Shown here: positions 52,471-61,384 of the stretch, piece after piece | How positions within the stretch are numbered: the first letter of the stretch is position 1 | How the letters are laid out: each line of letters opens with the position of its first letter | Assembly: GCF_042651485.1 (NCBI RefSeq) | Contig: NZ_JBHSDH010000013.1 | Span: forward strand, 1,054,001 to 1,118,000 | Reading direction: 5' to 3' | Length of the DNA: 64,000 bases | Source: Sphingorhabdus_B arenilitoris | GTDB lineage: Bacteria; Pseudomonadota; Alphaproteobacteria; Sphingomonadales; Sphingomonadaceae | Notes under the pieces: generated by a model | What the model saw: only the letters and a program-made list of their open reading frames with translations | Databases searched by the model: none | Told to the model about the DNA's origin: nothing | Translations under genes and position numbers: made by a program

Positions 52471-53343
52471 TCAATCCAGCGTACGGATAATGGCGGAGAA
52501 ATCCAGCCCGCCAGATCCGGCGGCGGCAAACGCGTCATACAGCTCCGCCGCGCGCTGACCCATCGGCACATCGGCGCCCGCAGATGCAGCGGCCTCCATC
52601 GCCAGCTTCAAATCTTTCAGCATCAATGCGGCCGCAAAACCGCCAGTGTAGCCGTTGTCCGCCGGGCTTTGGGGTCCAACGCCGGGCACGGGGCAATAGC
52701 TGGTCATGGACCAATTCTGCCCCGACGCCTTGGATGAAATATCGTAGAAGGTTTGCAGGTCCAGACCCAATTTCTCGGCCAGTTTGAAGGTTTCAGCGGT
52801 GGCGATCATCGACGCGCCCAGCAGCATATTGTTGCAGATTTTCGCCGCCTGCCCCGCGCCCGATGCACCGGCATGGATGACCGCTTTACCCATCGCGGAC
52901 AAAATCGCTTCTGCGCGGGCAAATGCCGCATCGCTACCGCCTACCATGAAGGTCAGCGTGCCGCCATTGGCCGCCGCGATCCCGCCGGATACCGGCGCGT
53001 CGACCATATCATAGCCTGCGGCTTCGGCTGCTGCTGTCACGGCCCGTGCGGTGTCCACATCGATGGTGGAGCAATCGAGCAAAAGCGAACCTGCCGGCGC
53101 ATGGCCGATGACATCTGCGCCGAACACACTGTCCACGATTTTCCCATTGGGCAGCATAGCGACAACAGCATCGACGCCCGCAACCGCCGCTTTGGCTTCT
53201 GTAAACGCGGTGCAGCCGTTGTCCGTGGCCCGCGTCAGCGCATCGGCCGACAGGTCAAACGCGTGCACATCATGCCCCGCCTTCACGAGATTGGCCGCCA
53301 TTCCGCCGCCCATATTGCCCAGGCCGATAAAGGCTATTTTCAT
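52471..53343 (-). CDS. mmsB: 3-hydroxyisobutyrate dehydrogenase
   Basis: A 290-residue NAD-dependent dehydrogenase oxidising 3-hydroxyisobutyrate to methylmalonate semialdehyde in valine degradation. The family signature FIGLGNMGGGMAANLVKAGH contains the nucleotide loop; DAPVSGGIAAANGGTLTFMVGG and the catalytic lysine in GAGQAAKICNNML follow, with the C-terminal GGFAAALMLKDLKLAM. The ATG at 53343 follows GGAGGAGAG. It ends the valine operon. Confidence 0.94.
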   Translation of the reverse strand: MKIAFIGLGNMGGGMAANLVKAGHDVHAFDLSADALTRATDNGCTAFTEAKAAVAGVDAVVAMLPNGKIVDSVFGADVIGHAPAGSLLLDCSTIDVDTARAVTAAAEAAGYDMVDAPVSGGIAAANGGTLTFMVGGSDAAFARAEAILSAMGKAVIHAGASGAGQAAKICNNMLLGASMIATAETFKLAEKLGLDLQTFYDISSKASGQNWSMTSYCPVPGVGPQSPADNGYTGGFAAALMLKDLKLAMEAAASAGADVPMGQRAAELYDAFAAAGSGGLDFSAIIRTLD

Positions 53344-53388
53344 GCTACTCTCCTCCAAGTCTCTCATCTATCGGGGAGCGGCGGGATG

Positions 53389-54174
53389 TTACCGCCCTTT
53401 CCATTTGCCGTCGCGTTTTTCGATAAAGGCGGCCATGCCCTCGGCCTTGTCCTCGGTCGCGGTGAGTATTTGGAACAAGCGCCGTTCGTGGAGCAGGCCC
53501 TGATCCAGCGTCATTTCATAAGCGGCATTGACCATTTCCTTATTCACCATCGCGGCCATCGGCGGCATGGCGGCGATGGTTTCGGCGGTTTTCATCGCCT
53601 CTGCCATCAAATCCGCCAGCGGCACGGTCCGCGCAACCAGCCCGCTACGCTCCGCCTCGGCGGCGTCCATCATCCGGCCTGTCAGACACATTTCCATCGC
53701 TTTTGATTTGCCAATGGCGCGGGTCAGGCGCTGTGATCCGCCCATACCCGGCGCAACGCCCAGCTTAATTTCCGGCTGACCAAATTTGGCATTTTCCGAT
53801 GCAATGATAAAATCGGCCATCATCGCAAGTTCGCAGCCGCCGCCCAGCGCAAAGCCGTTGACCGCCGCAATCCATGGCTTGCGCGTCGCTTTCACCAAAT
53901 GGCTGGTCCAGCGCGAGAAGAAATCCTGATTGTAAAAATCTGCTGCGGGCTTGTCCGCCATTTCTTTAATATCCGCGCCCGCCGCAAAAGCTTTTTCCCC
54001 GCTGCCGGTCAGAACCGCGCATAATTGGCTGTCGTCGGCTTGATAAGCGGCAAAGGCCGAAATCAACTCTTCCAGCACCACGCTCGACAGAGCATTCAGC
54101 GATTGCGGACGGTTGAGGGTGATGACGGTCACTGCGCCATTTTGTTCGGTCAATATGGTTTCATATTGCGGCAT
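53389..54174 (-). CDS. Enoyl-CoA hydratase of the valine degradation operon
   Basis: A 261-residue crotonase with both catalytic glutamates visible: GFALGGGCELAMMAD and GQPEIKLGVAPGMGG. The oxyanion segment is FAAGADIKEM. By position it should hydrate methacrylyl-CoA to 3-hydroxyisobutyryl-CoA, though short-chain enoyl-CoA hydratases have broad range. The ribosome site is AAGGAGAG. It lies 15 bp after the HIBCH gene and about 45 bp ahead of mmsB. Confidence 0.92.
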   Translation of the reverse strand: MPQYETILTEQNGAVTVITLNRPQSLNALSSVVLEELISAFAAYQADDSQLCAVLTGSGEKAFAAGADIKEMADKPAADFYNQDFFSRWTSHLVKATRKPWIAAVNGFALGGGCELAMMADFIIASENAKFGQPEIKLGVAPGMGGSQRLTRAIGKSKAMEMCLTGRMMDAAEAERSGLVARTVPLADLMAEAMKTAETIAAMPPMAAMVNKEMVNAAYEMTLDQGLLHERRLFQILTATEDKAEGMAAFIEKRDGKWKGR

Positions 54175-54189
54175 TATTCTCTCCTTGGA

Positions 54190-55242
54190 TCACAGCGGAT
54201 GCCATTCTTCTGATTTTGGCAGGGGCGCAAAAATTTCATCCAGCATAGCGTCCGTCATGTCGGCGGGTGTGGCCGGATTCCATTGCGGTGCATTATCCTT
54301 GTCGATAATCAGCGCACGGACACCTTCGATAAAATCATGCTTCACCACCACATGATAGCCGATGGCATATTCCTGCTTCATCTGCTCGGCAAAGCTCGCC
54401 ATCGCGGCACCTTCTTTCAATTGGCGCAGCGCCACTTTACAGGTTTGCGGGCTTTTGGTTCCCAGCGTGTCGCGGGTTGCCGCCGCCCATTCGCCATCAT
54501 CCGATTCCAGCGACGCCAATATGTCCTCATAATCATCGCTGGCAAAATGGCGGTTGATTTTGTCAATATGGTCGGTGATATTGGCCAGCGGGGCCGAGCT
54601 GGAAAGGTCGCCTAAGATCCCCGAAATGCGCCCGGGCCCTTTGGCAATACGTTCTTTTGCTTCATCGAGATTGGACGACGGAAGATAATGGGTGGCAAGG
54701 CCAAGGGCAAGGCATTCCGCGCCGTCGAGCCGCGCACCGGTCAGCGCCAGATATTGCCCAACCCTGCCCTCCAGCCGGGGCAGATACCATCCGCCGCCCA
54801 CATCGGGGAACAGGCCAATGCCGGTTTCGGGCATGGCAAAGCGGGTATTTTCGGTGGCAATTCGGAACGCAGCTGGCTGCGATATGCCCACGCCGCCGCC
54901 CATGGTGATCCCGTCCATGAAAGCAGCAACCGGTTTGGGATATTCAAACAATAAATGGTTCAGTTGATATTCGGTGAAGAAAAACTGCCGTGCTTCCGTA
55001 CCGTCCTTCGCTCCGCTTTCGGCCAGCATCCGAATATCACCGCCCGCGCAAAAGCCGCGTCCTTCGGCATGGTCGATAATAATCGCATCGACCGCATCGT
55101 CACTGGCCCAGCCTTGCAACGCGGCAATCATCTCGCGGCACATGGAGAGGTCCAGCGCATGGATAGCCGCCGGCCGGTTCAGGCTGATATGGCCAATGCG
55201 GCCGTCTATTTTGGTCAATATATCGCTGGTCATATCGGTCAC
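54190..55242 (-). CDS. 3-hydroxyisobutyryl-CoA hydrolase
   Basis: A 350-residue HIBCH-type thioesterase of the crotonase fold, releasing free 3-hydroxyisobutyrate from its CoA ester. Signatures are GRGFCAGGDIRMLAE, GGGVGISQPAAFRIA, ETGIGLFPDVGGGWYL and the C-terminal KEGAAMASFAEQMKQEYAI region. The start is a GTG at 55242 overlapping the acyl-CoA dehydrogenase stop (GTGA, 55239-55242); ATG at 55233 is an alternative. Translational coupling places it firmly in the valine operon. Confidence 0.93.
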   Translation of the reverse strand: MTDMTSDILTKIDGRIGHISLNRPAAIHALDLSMCREMIAALQGWASDDAVDAIIIDHAEGRGFCAGGDIRMLAESGAKDGTEARQFFFTEYQLNHLLFEYPKPVAAFMDGITMGGGVGISQPAAFRIATENTRFAMPETGIGLFPDVGGGWYLPRLEGRVGQYLALTGARLDGAECLALGLATHYLPSSNLDEAKERIAKGPGRISGILGDLSSSAPLANITDHIDKINRHFASDDYEDILASLESDDGEWAAATRDTLGTKSPQTCKVALRQLKEGAAMASFAEQMKQEYAIGYHVVVKHDFIEGVRALIIDKDNAPQWNPATPADMTDAMLDEIFAPLPKSEEWHPL

Positions 55243-56384
55243 TGCCGCAACAAATCACGGCCGACAATCATCCGCATCACTTGATTGGTGCCCTCCAAGA
55301 TCGAATGCACCCGCAGGTCGCGCCAGAACCGTTCGATCGGATAATCCTGCAAATAGCCATAGCCGCCAAATAGCTGCAGCGCTTTATTCACCACCTCGCT
55401 GCCGCTGTCGGTGGATAACCGTTTGGCCATGGCGGAAAATCGAGATTTATCGGGTGCGTTATCGGTCACCTTACACGCCGCCATATAGAGCAGCGCACGG
55501 GCGGCTTCCAAATCGGTGGCCATGTCCGCCAGCATAAACTGCGTATTTTGGAAATCGGCAATGGCTTGGCCAAATTGCTGCCGCTCCTTGGTATAGGCAA
55601 TCGCTTCATCGAGGCAGCGCTGCGCCCCGCCAAGGCTACACGCGCCGATATTCAGCCGCCCGCCATCCAGCCCCGCCATGGCAAAGCGGAAACCTTCACC
55701 TTCGCTGCCCACGCGGTTTGCCACGGGCACGCGGACATTGTCAAAATGGACCTGCGCCGTTGGCGATGCGTTCCAGCCCAGTTTTTTCTCCGGCGCACCG
55801 AAGCTGAGCCCCTCCATATCCTTGTCCACCACAAGGCAGGTGATGCCGCGCGGGCCATCTTCGCTGGTGCGGACCATGACGACATAGACGTCATTCACGC
55901 CCGCGCCCGAAATAAACTGTTTGCTACCGCTTACGATATAATGGTCACCGTCCAGCTTGGCGCTGGTTTTAAGCGCGGCGGCGTCGCTGCCGCTGCCCGG
56001 TTCGGTGAGGCAATAGCTGGCGATTCTTTCCATGCTGATAAGGCTGGGCAAATAGCGTGACTTCAAATCATCCGAGCCAAAGCTGTCGATCATCCATGCC
56101 GCCATATTATGGATGGAAATAAAGGCGGATGTTGCGGGACAGCCATAAGCCATCGCCTCCATGATAATCGCTGCCTCCAATCGGCCCAGCCCAATACCGC
56201 CGCCTTCCTCGCTGACATATATTCCGCCAAAGCCGAGCTCCGCGCTACGTTTGATGACATCGATGGGGAAATGTTTTTTCTCGTCCCATTCGGCGGCGAA
56301 GGGCGTGATCGCATCGGCGGTAAAACGCTGCGCCATTTCCTGAATGGCAAGCTGATCTTCGGTCAGGGCAAATTGGTTGGTCAT
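55239..56384 (-). CDS. Acyl-CoA dehydrogenase, probably isobutyryl-CoA dehydrogenase
   Basis: A 381-residue FAD enzyme. Family marks are SYCLTEPGSGSDAAALKTSA, IEFTLVV-type KQFISGAGVNDVYVVM, RLNIGACSLGGAQRCLDEAIAY and the catalytic-base region LQLFGGYGYLQDYPIERFWRD. The presence of HIBCH, enoyl-CoA hydratase and mmsB downstream suggests isobutyryl-CoA is its substrate. The ATG at 56384 overlaps the upstream lipoprotein stop by ATGA (56381-56384). Confidence 0.9.
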   Translation of the reverse strand: MTNQFALTEDQLAIQEMAQRFTADAITPFAAEWDEKKHFPIDVIKRSAELGFGGIYVSEEGGGIGLGRLEAAIIMEAMAYGCPATSAFISIHNMAAWMIDSFGSDDLKSRYLPSLISMERIASYCLTEPGSGSDAAALKTSAKLDGDHYIVSGSKQFISGAGVNDVYVVMVRTSEDGPRGITCLVVDKDMEGLSFGAPEKKLGWNASPTAQVHFDNVRVPVANRVGSEGEGFRFAMAGLDGGRLNIGACSLGGAQRCLDEAIAYTKERQQFGQAIADFQNTQFMLADMATDLEAARALLYMAACKVTDNAPDKSRFSAMAKRLSTDSGSEVVNKALQLFGGYGYLQDYPIERFWRDLRVHSILEGTNQVMRMIVGRDLLRQ

Positions 56385-56743
56385 TGATCTCTTTCCGGCG
56401 TTGCGCCCGCACAATTTTCGGGTAATTTTGTCATGATCTTTACACGGTCGGCAAGGTCAAGGTCGCCGAACAATGTGATCTTGGATGGATTTTTTAGGCC
56501 GGTTTCAACAACCTTTCCGTCCCCCCGTGGCTCATTCCCTTCATAAATGCTCAGGGCTTTTGAACCCGTTTCGAAGCTGTAGACCTGAAAACCATAGGGC
56601 CTGTCGTCATAACTCAATAATTTCTCGCCCGGGCGTAAATCAATCGAAAATGCACTGCCACAATGCGGCACGGCGACCGGCTGCTCAGCGTTCACGCTGC
56701 AGGCCGTCAGCACTATCATCATCAGGGCGGGATATTTAATCAT
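56381..56743 (-). CDS. Small lipoprotein translationally coupled to the valine operon
   Basis: A 120-residue predicted lipoprotein with lipobox LTAC (about residues 12-15). The mature part has cysteines in PHCGSAF and LPENCAG and a YGFQVYSFE segment. It overlaps the upstream deacetylase gene by ATGA (56740-56743) and the downstream acyl-CoA dehydrogenase gene by ATGA (56381-56384), so the chain is coupled on both sides. Nothing in the sequence links it to valine metabolism. Function unknown. Confidence 0.7.
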   Translation of the reverse strand: MIKYPALMMIVLTACSVNAEQPVAVPHCGSAFSIDLRPGEKLLSYDDRPYGFQVYSFETGSKALSIYEGNEPRGDGKVVETGLKNPSKITLFGDLDLADRVKIMTKLPENCAGATPERDQ

Positions 56744-57711
56744 TGGGTGACAGCGTCCTTCAAAACTTGTTTTTCAAAAAGATATTTTTGAACCCCCACA
56801 GTCATCCAAAGCGGCGACAAAGGCGGGGCGATATCCCTTTCCCATGCCATTGATCCGGTCAAAGTGCCAGCGGCAAAGGGCACATCGGGCATCGCTTTAT
56901 TGATAGGATCAGCAAAGGCTTCATCCGCGCTGATAATCGCCCAGCCGCGCCGCTTCATTTCTGCAATCAAATCAGGCAGAAATAATGCCGCCAGATCGGT
57001 TTCATGCAGCAACAGCACATGCGCAGGCGAACGGCCAAGGGTCAATTGCGCCAACTCGTCATGATAATCGAGCGCGCTCATTTGACTTGCGACATATAAT
57101 TTACGCAGCGCTTTCATATCCATATCTTTGCCAGCTGCGCGGGCGTCGAGGGTGAGCTGTTCCAAATTCCAGTCGGATCCATCTGCTGTGACATATCCAT
57201 TGGTCAAGCCGCGCTGCGCCAGCCCGCTGCGAATGGCATCGCGCTTCACCTTATCCGCGCCGCCCTCGTCCAGATAGGGGAAACGAAACCAGGGCCGATA
57301 CCCTGGCCGTCCTTTCAACCAAGCCTCTGCCTTGTCGATGTCCGCCAAATAGCTTTCGGTGTCGCTATTGCTTAATTGTGGATGGGTGCAGCTATGATTG
57401 GCGATCACATGTCCTGCCGCCACATATGCGGCAATCCGCGCCTCTCCGCCCGCTCCCTGTGCTTCGCTCAACTTGCACGGGTTTAGAAAAAACACGACTT
57501 GCGCGGCCCCCGAGCCTTTCAGCGCAGCAATGATTTTATCGGTGCGGTCATCCATGGTCATAAATGCACCTTCACCGCGCGGAATATCATCAAAGCTGAG
57601 CGCAACACGGCGCGCCGATGATTGAGTATCAGCATAGGCCGGAGAAATCGCCAACAGACTTGATAGAATAGCCCATAACGAAATACGCTTGCCCCATCGG
57701 ATAATGTCCAT
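56740..57711 (-). CDS. Exported polysaccharide deacetylase (copy 1)
   Basis: A 323-residue NodB-fold deacetylase with a signal peptide (LWAILSSLLAISPAYA). NodB motifs are LSFDDIPRG (motif 1), ANHSCTHPQLS with the metal histidines (motif 2), WFRFPYLDEG (motif 3), TADGSDWN (motif 4) and LLLHETD (motif 5). The family removes acetyl groups from chitin- or peptidoglycan-like chains. It is a paralogue of the gene at 57750-58775, 38 bp upstream. It is coupled to the lipoprotein gene downstream. Confidence 0.9.
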   Translation of the reverse strand: MDIIRWGKRISLWAILSSLLAISPAYADTQSSARRVALSFDDIPRGEGAFMTMDDRTDKIIAALKGSGAAQVVFFLNPCKLSEAQGAGGEARIAAYVAAGHVIANHSCTHPQLSNSDTESYLADIDKAEAWLKGRPGYRPWFRFPYLDEGGADKVKRDAIRSGLAQRGLTNGYVTADGSDWNLEQLTLDARAAGKDMDMKALRKLYVASQMSALDYHDELAQLTLGRSPAHVLLLHETDLAALFLPDLIAEMKRRGWAIISADEAFADPINKAMPDVPFAAGTLTGSMAWERDIAPPLSPLWMTVGVQKYLFEKQVLKDAVTQ

Positions 57712-57749
57712 TGGCCGCTGCTCCTCTCCTAATGTATCCTCGCTGTGGG

Positions 57750-58775
57750 CTACTCGCCCAAAACGCGGCTGGCAAATAGCTTCTTTGCACTTTCGATGTT
57801 ATTTCGCGGAAACCAGCGCCCGCCGCTCAACCCCCGCTCCCACGCCAGCATTTCGAGCAGCGTTCCGTCGGCAAATTCGGGATCAGGCGTCATTTGTGCC
57901 ATCGGATCGGCATAAACCGCATCAGCAGGCACAATCTCCCAGCCATCGGCGCGCAGCGCGGCGGCAAGATCATCAACATATAGCGCCGCCAAGTCGGTTT
58001 CGTGCAGCAACAGCATCTGCACCGGACGGCGCTTCAACAAACGCTGCGCCAACCGGTCGGAAAAATTCGCCGATGCAACGTGGGTTTCGATATATAATTT
58101 GCGCAGCGCGGTCATATTCATTTTGCGGCCAGCCTTTTTCGCCTGAACCGTTTGTGCCTCCATATACCAATCCCACCCGTCCGCGGTGACATAGCCGTTG
58201 CGCAGGCCCCGCGCCTTCAATCCAGCGCGCACTGCGTCCCGCTTTGCCTTGTCGCGGCGTCCTTCGTCGAGGCGCGGGAAACGGAACCATGGCCGGTATC
58301 CTGGCAAGGGTTTCAGCCATTTTTCCGCCGCATCTATATCGGCCAAAAATATCGCAGCAGACACTTGCGACAGCGGTTTATGCGTGGCGGTATGGTTGGC
58401 CAGCAAATGACCATGGGCGGCATAGTTGACAAGCTCGCCCTGCTCCGCCGCAGCCGGTGTAACGCGCCCTGGATTGACGAAAAATACCGCCTGCGTAATC
58501 CCGCCCTTCTTCAATGCTTTTATCAGCATTTCAGGCCTTTTTTGAATATCAAGAAACGCGCCCGCGCCGCGCGGCGCATCATCAAAGCTGATCGCGATAC
58601 GTTTGCGGCTGGCGCCCGGCGCCGATTCTTTCGCCGATTCCTTCGCCGGTGCCATGCTGGCTGCGGGACTTTGCTGTGACAGGAAAAACACGAATGCGGC
58701 CAGCGCGCCGAATGCCGCCACGTTAAATGCGACGATATCCGTCCACGATAGTCTGGATATTTTGCGAAGCACCAT
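57750..58775 (-). CDS. Membrane-anchored polysaccharide deacetylase (copy 2)
   Basis: A 341-residue paralogue of the adjacent deacetylase with a membrane anchor (AFNVAAFGALAAFVFFL) instead of a cleaved signal and an Ala/Lys/Glu/Ser linker. NodB motifs are ISFDDAPRG, ANHTATHKPLS, WFRFPRLDEG, TADGWDWY and LLLHETD. The usual RxPY tyrosine is replaced by arginine (RFPRLDEG) here but kept in copy 1. The ATG at 58775 is used; a GTG at 58781 is possible. The pair arose by tandem duplication. Substrate unknown. Confidence 0.88.
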   Translation of the reverse strand: MVLRKISRLSWTDIVAFNVAAFGALAAFVFFLSQQSPAASMAPAKESAKESAPGASRKRIAISFDDAPRGAGAFLDIQKRPEMLIKALKKGGITQAVFFVNPGRVTPAAAEQGELVNYAAHGHLLANHTATHKPLSQVSAAIFLADIDAAEKWLKPLPGYRPWFRFPRLDEGRRDKAKRDAVRAGLKARGLRNGYVTADGWDWYMEAQTVQAKKAGRKMNMTALRKLYIETHVASANFSDRLAQRLLKRRPVQMLLLHETDLAALYVDDLAAALRADGWEIVPADAVYADPMAQMTPDPEFADGTLLEMLAWERGLSGGRWFPRNNIESAKKLFASRVLGE

Positions 58776-58897
58776 TTGCACGCAGAATCACTCCCTCACC
58801 GGTATGGCGAAGCCCATGATTATTCACATATTCGGCGATTCCGCCAGAGCGGCGTTCAACACGGCCTAGGGTGGGACGATTGTATCAAATTGCATTC

Positions 58898-59007
58898 GTC
58901 ATTCCCGCGCAGGCGGGAATCCAACACCGGAACTGTCAGTGTCTTTTCGGACCGTTGCTATTTGGACGCAGGAACAGGAGCTGGATTCCCGCCTGCGCGG
59001 GAATGAC
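58898..59007. repeat. 110-bp element with perfect 25-bp inverted ends
   Basis: Arms of 25 bp begin GTCATTCCCGCGCAGG (58898-58922) and end CCTGCGCGGGAATGAC (58983-59007), exact reverse complements, enclosing 60 bp. Each arm itself contains a CCCGC/GCGGG hairpin. The form is that of a MITE-like or REPIN-type element. It lies between mmsA and the deacetylase gene. No target duplication was noticed. Confidence 0.9.
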
Positions 59008-59028
59008 ACAGTATATTGTCAGCGCCCC

Positions 59029-60522
59029 TCACCCCATAGTCGGGATAACAAAGGCATTGCCGCCGTCTGGTGAGCCATCGGGCCAGCGCTGTGTTATCGT
59101 CTTTACCTTCGTCCAGAATTTGACGCCTTCCATGCCATGCTGATTGGTGTCACCAAAGGCGCTGCGCTTCCACCCGCCGAAGCTGTGATAGGCAACAGGC
59201 ACGGGAATCGGCACATTGATGCCGACCATGCCAACATTGACGCGCGCGGCAAATTCGCGCGCGGCATGGCCGTTCCTTGTGAAGATCGCCACGCCGTTGC
59301 CATATTGATGCTGGCTGGGCAGCGCCAGCGCCTCTTCGAAATTCTGCGCCCGCACCATTTGCAGCACGGGGCCGAAAATTTCTTCCTTATAGCTTTCCAT
59401 GTCGGTCGTGACCCGGTCGAACAGCGACGGACCAATGAAATAGCCATCTTCATGCCCTTGCAGGCTAAAGCCCCGGCCATCGATGACCAGCTCTGCGCCT
59501 TCATCGACGCCCTTCTGTATCCAGCCTTCGACCCGCGCCTTATGCGCGGCATTGACCACCGGGCCATAATGCGCCTCTTCATCGGTGGATATGCCCACGC
59601 GCAGCGCATGGATCGCAGGGATCAGCTTTTCGCGCAGCCTATCCGCTGTATCCTCGCCCACCGGCACCACGACGGGCAGCGCCATGCAGCGCTCACCTGC
59701 CGAGCCGAAGGCCGCGCCGGACAGGTCATTCACCACCTGATCCAGATCGGCATCGGGCATGACGATCCCGTGATTTTTCGCGCCGCCCATCGCCTGCACC
59801 CGCTTGCCTGCTGCGACGCCGCGTTGGTATACATAATGGGCAATGTCGGATGAGCCGACAAAGCTGACCCCGCCGATCGCCGGATGATCAAGGATCGCAT
59901 CGACCATTTCCTTGTCGCCATGCACGCATTGCAAAATGCCTTCGGGAAGCCCCGCCTCCAGCATCAGCTCAACAAGGCGCACGGGAACGGATGGATCGCG
60001 CTCAGATGGTTTCAGGATAAAGGCATTGCCCGTCGCAATCGCCGGGCCGAACATCCACATCGGGATCATCGCGGGAAAATTAAACGGCGTGATGCCTGCC
60101 CCAATGCCAATCGGCTGCCGCATCGAATAAACATCAATGCCCGGCCCTGCACCCTGTGTATATTCGCCCTTCAACACATGGGGGATACCGCAGCAAAATT
60201 CGATGACCTCTAGCCCGCGTTGCACGTCGCCCTTGCTGTCGGCAATCACCTTGCCATGTTCGGACGACAGCATGTGCGCGAGTTCGTCCATATGCGCCTC
60301 GACCAGTTCCTTAAACCGGAACATCACCCGCGCGCGGCGCTGCGGATTTGTGGCCGCCCAAGCGGGCTGCGCCGCCAATGCGGCATCAACGGCCCTATCG
60401 AGAACCGCAGCATCGCCCAGCGCAACCTGTGCCTGCACCACGCCATTATTGGGGTCAAAAACCTCCCCATGCCGCGCTGATGTCGCTGCTCCGCCCACCA
60501 TGAAATGATCAATCTGACGCAT
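59029..60522 (-). CDS. mmsA: Methylmalonate-semialdehyde dehydrogenase (acylating)
   Basis: A 497-residue CoA-dependent aldehyde dehydrogenase making propionyl-CoA from methylmalonate semialdehyde, the last valine-specific step. The catalytic cysteine is in SAGERCMALPVVV. PFNFPAMIPMWMFGPAIATGN and FVGSSDIAHYVYQRG follow the MmsA pattern. The start is placed at the ATG at 60522 (MRQIDHFMVGG), with GAGGAGGA upstream; an earlier start adds 23 non-conserved residues. It stands upstream of the deacetylase genes, separated by the repeat at 58898-59007. Confidence 0.95.
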   Translation of the reverse strand: MRQIDHFMVGGAATSARHGEVFDPNNGVVQAQVALGDAAVLDRAVDAALAAQPAWAATNPQRRARVMFRFKELVEAHMDELAHMLSSEHGKVIADSKGDVQRGLEVIEFCCGIPHVLKGEYTQGAGPGIDVYSMRQPIGIGAGITPFNFPAMIPMWMFGPAIATGNAFILKPSERDPSVPVRLVELMLEAGLPEGILQCVHGDKEMVDAILDHPAIGGVSFVGSSDIAHYVYQRGVAAGKRVQAMGGAKNHGIVMPDADLDQVVNDLSGAAFGSAGERCMALPVVVPVGEDTADRLREKLIPAIHALRVGISTDEEAHYGPVVNAAHKARVEGWIQKGVDEGAELVIDGRGFSLQGHEDGYFIGPSLFDRVTTDMESYKEEIFGPVLQMVRAQNFEEALALPSQHQYGNGVAIFTRNGHAAREFAARVNVGMVGINVPIPVPVAYHSFGGWKRSAFGDTNQHGMEGVKFWTKVKTITQRWPDGSPDGGNAFVIPTMG

Positions 60523-60625
60523 AATTGCTTCCTCCTCTGCCACTGAAATGGGCCGGAAGTCGCCGGATTGCAAGCACTGCTGCGCCATCATTATTGATAG
60601 GCAATTTTATTGCCCGCTGCGCCCC

Positions 60626-61384
60626 TCAGCCGCGCGGAATGATCGCTATTTGTCCGGCTTCATCATCATAAATTGCGCAAGCAATATCATAGACCGCTTT
60701 CATATTCGCGGCGGTCAATACATCGCGCGCCAAACCGTTGGCAAACACCCGCCCCTGATGCAGCAGTACAATATGATCCGCCACCCGCGCCGCTTGGGTT
60801 AGGTCATGCAGCACCAATGCAACGCCCGTCCCTGTTGCGGCCAAGCTGCGTATCTGCCGCAATATTTGCATTTGATAGCGCGGGTCGAGCCCCGCCAATG
60901 GTTCGTCGGCGAGCAGCCATTGCGGCCGCCCTGCAAGCACGCGGGCGAGCAAGACCCGCGCCCGCTCCCCGCCCGATAGGCTGCGCACGCGGCGACCTGA
61001 AAATTGGGCGCAGTCGGTTGCCGCCATCGCGGCATCGATGCAGGCATCATCCTCTTGCTTGCTGCTGACCCCTGAAAAAGGATAGCGGCCCAAAGCGACC
61101 AGTTCGCGGACATTGATGTCCCAATATATGGCGGCGCTTTGGGGCAGCAATCCAATGCGCTGCGCCCGCGATTTTGCGTCCATCGCCGCCACATTCTGCC
61201 CGTCCCATAGAGCCGCGCCTTCGTCAGGGGTCAGCAGCCCCGACAGGCATCCAAATAACGTCGATTTGCCCGCGCCATTGGGTCCCAATATGACGCTGAT
61301 CTGGCCCGCCGGTAATTGCACGGAAACATCATTCAGCAATATGGCCCCGCCTGCGCGGACGGTCAGGCCGCTGGCTTCAAACAT
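60626..61384 (-). CDS. btuD: Vitamin B12-type ABC transporter ATPase
   Basis: A 252-residue ATPase of the FecE/BtuD type energising import. Walker A is LGPNGAGKSTLF, the signature is SLSGGERARV, Walker B is WLLADEPLAGLD, and HDLTQ holds the switch histidine. The ATG at 61384 overlaps the permease stop (61377-61384) and has GGAGG upstream. It is last in the operon. Iron-complex import is the alternative. Confidence 0.88.
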   Translation of the reverse strand: MFEASGLTVRAGGAILLNDVSVQLPAGQISVILGPNGAGKSTLFGCLSGLLTPDEGAALWDGQNVAAMDAKSRAQRIGLLPQSAAIYWDINVRELVALGRYPFSGVSSKQEDDACIDAAMAATDCAQFSGRRVRSLSGGERARVLLARVLAGRPQWLLADEPLAGLDPRYQMQILRQIRSLAATGTGVALVLHDLTQAARVADHIVLLHQGRVFANGLARDVLTAANMKAVYDIACAIYDDEAGQIAIIPRG

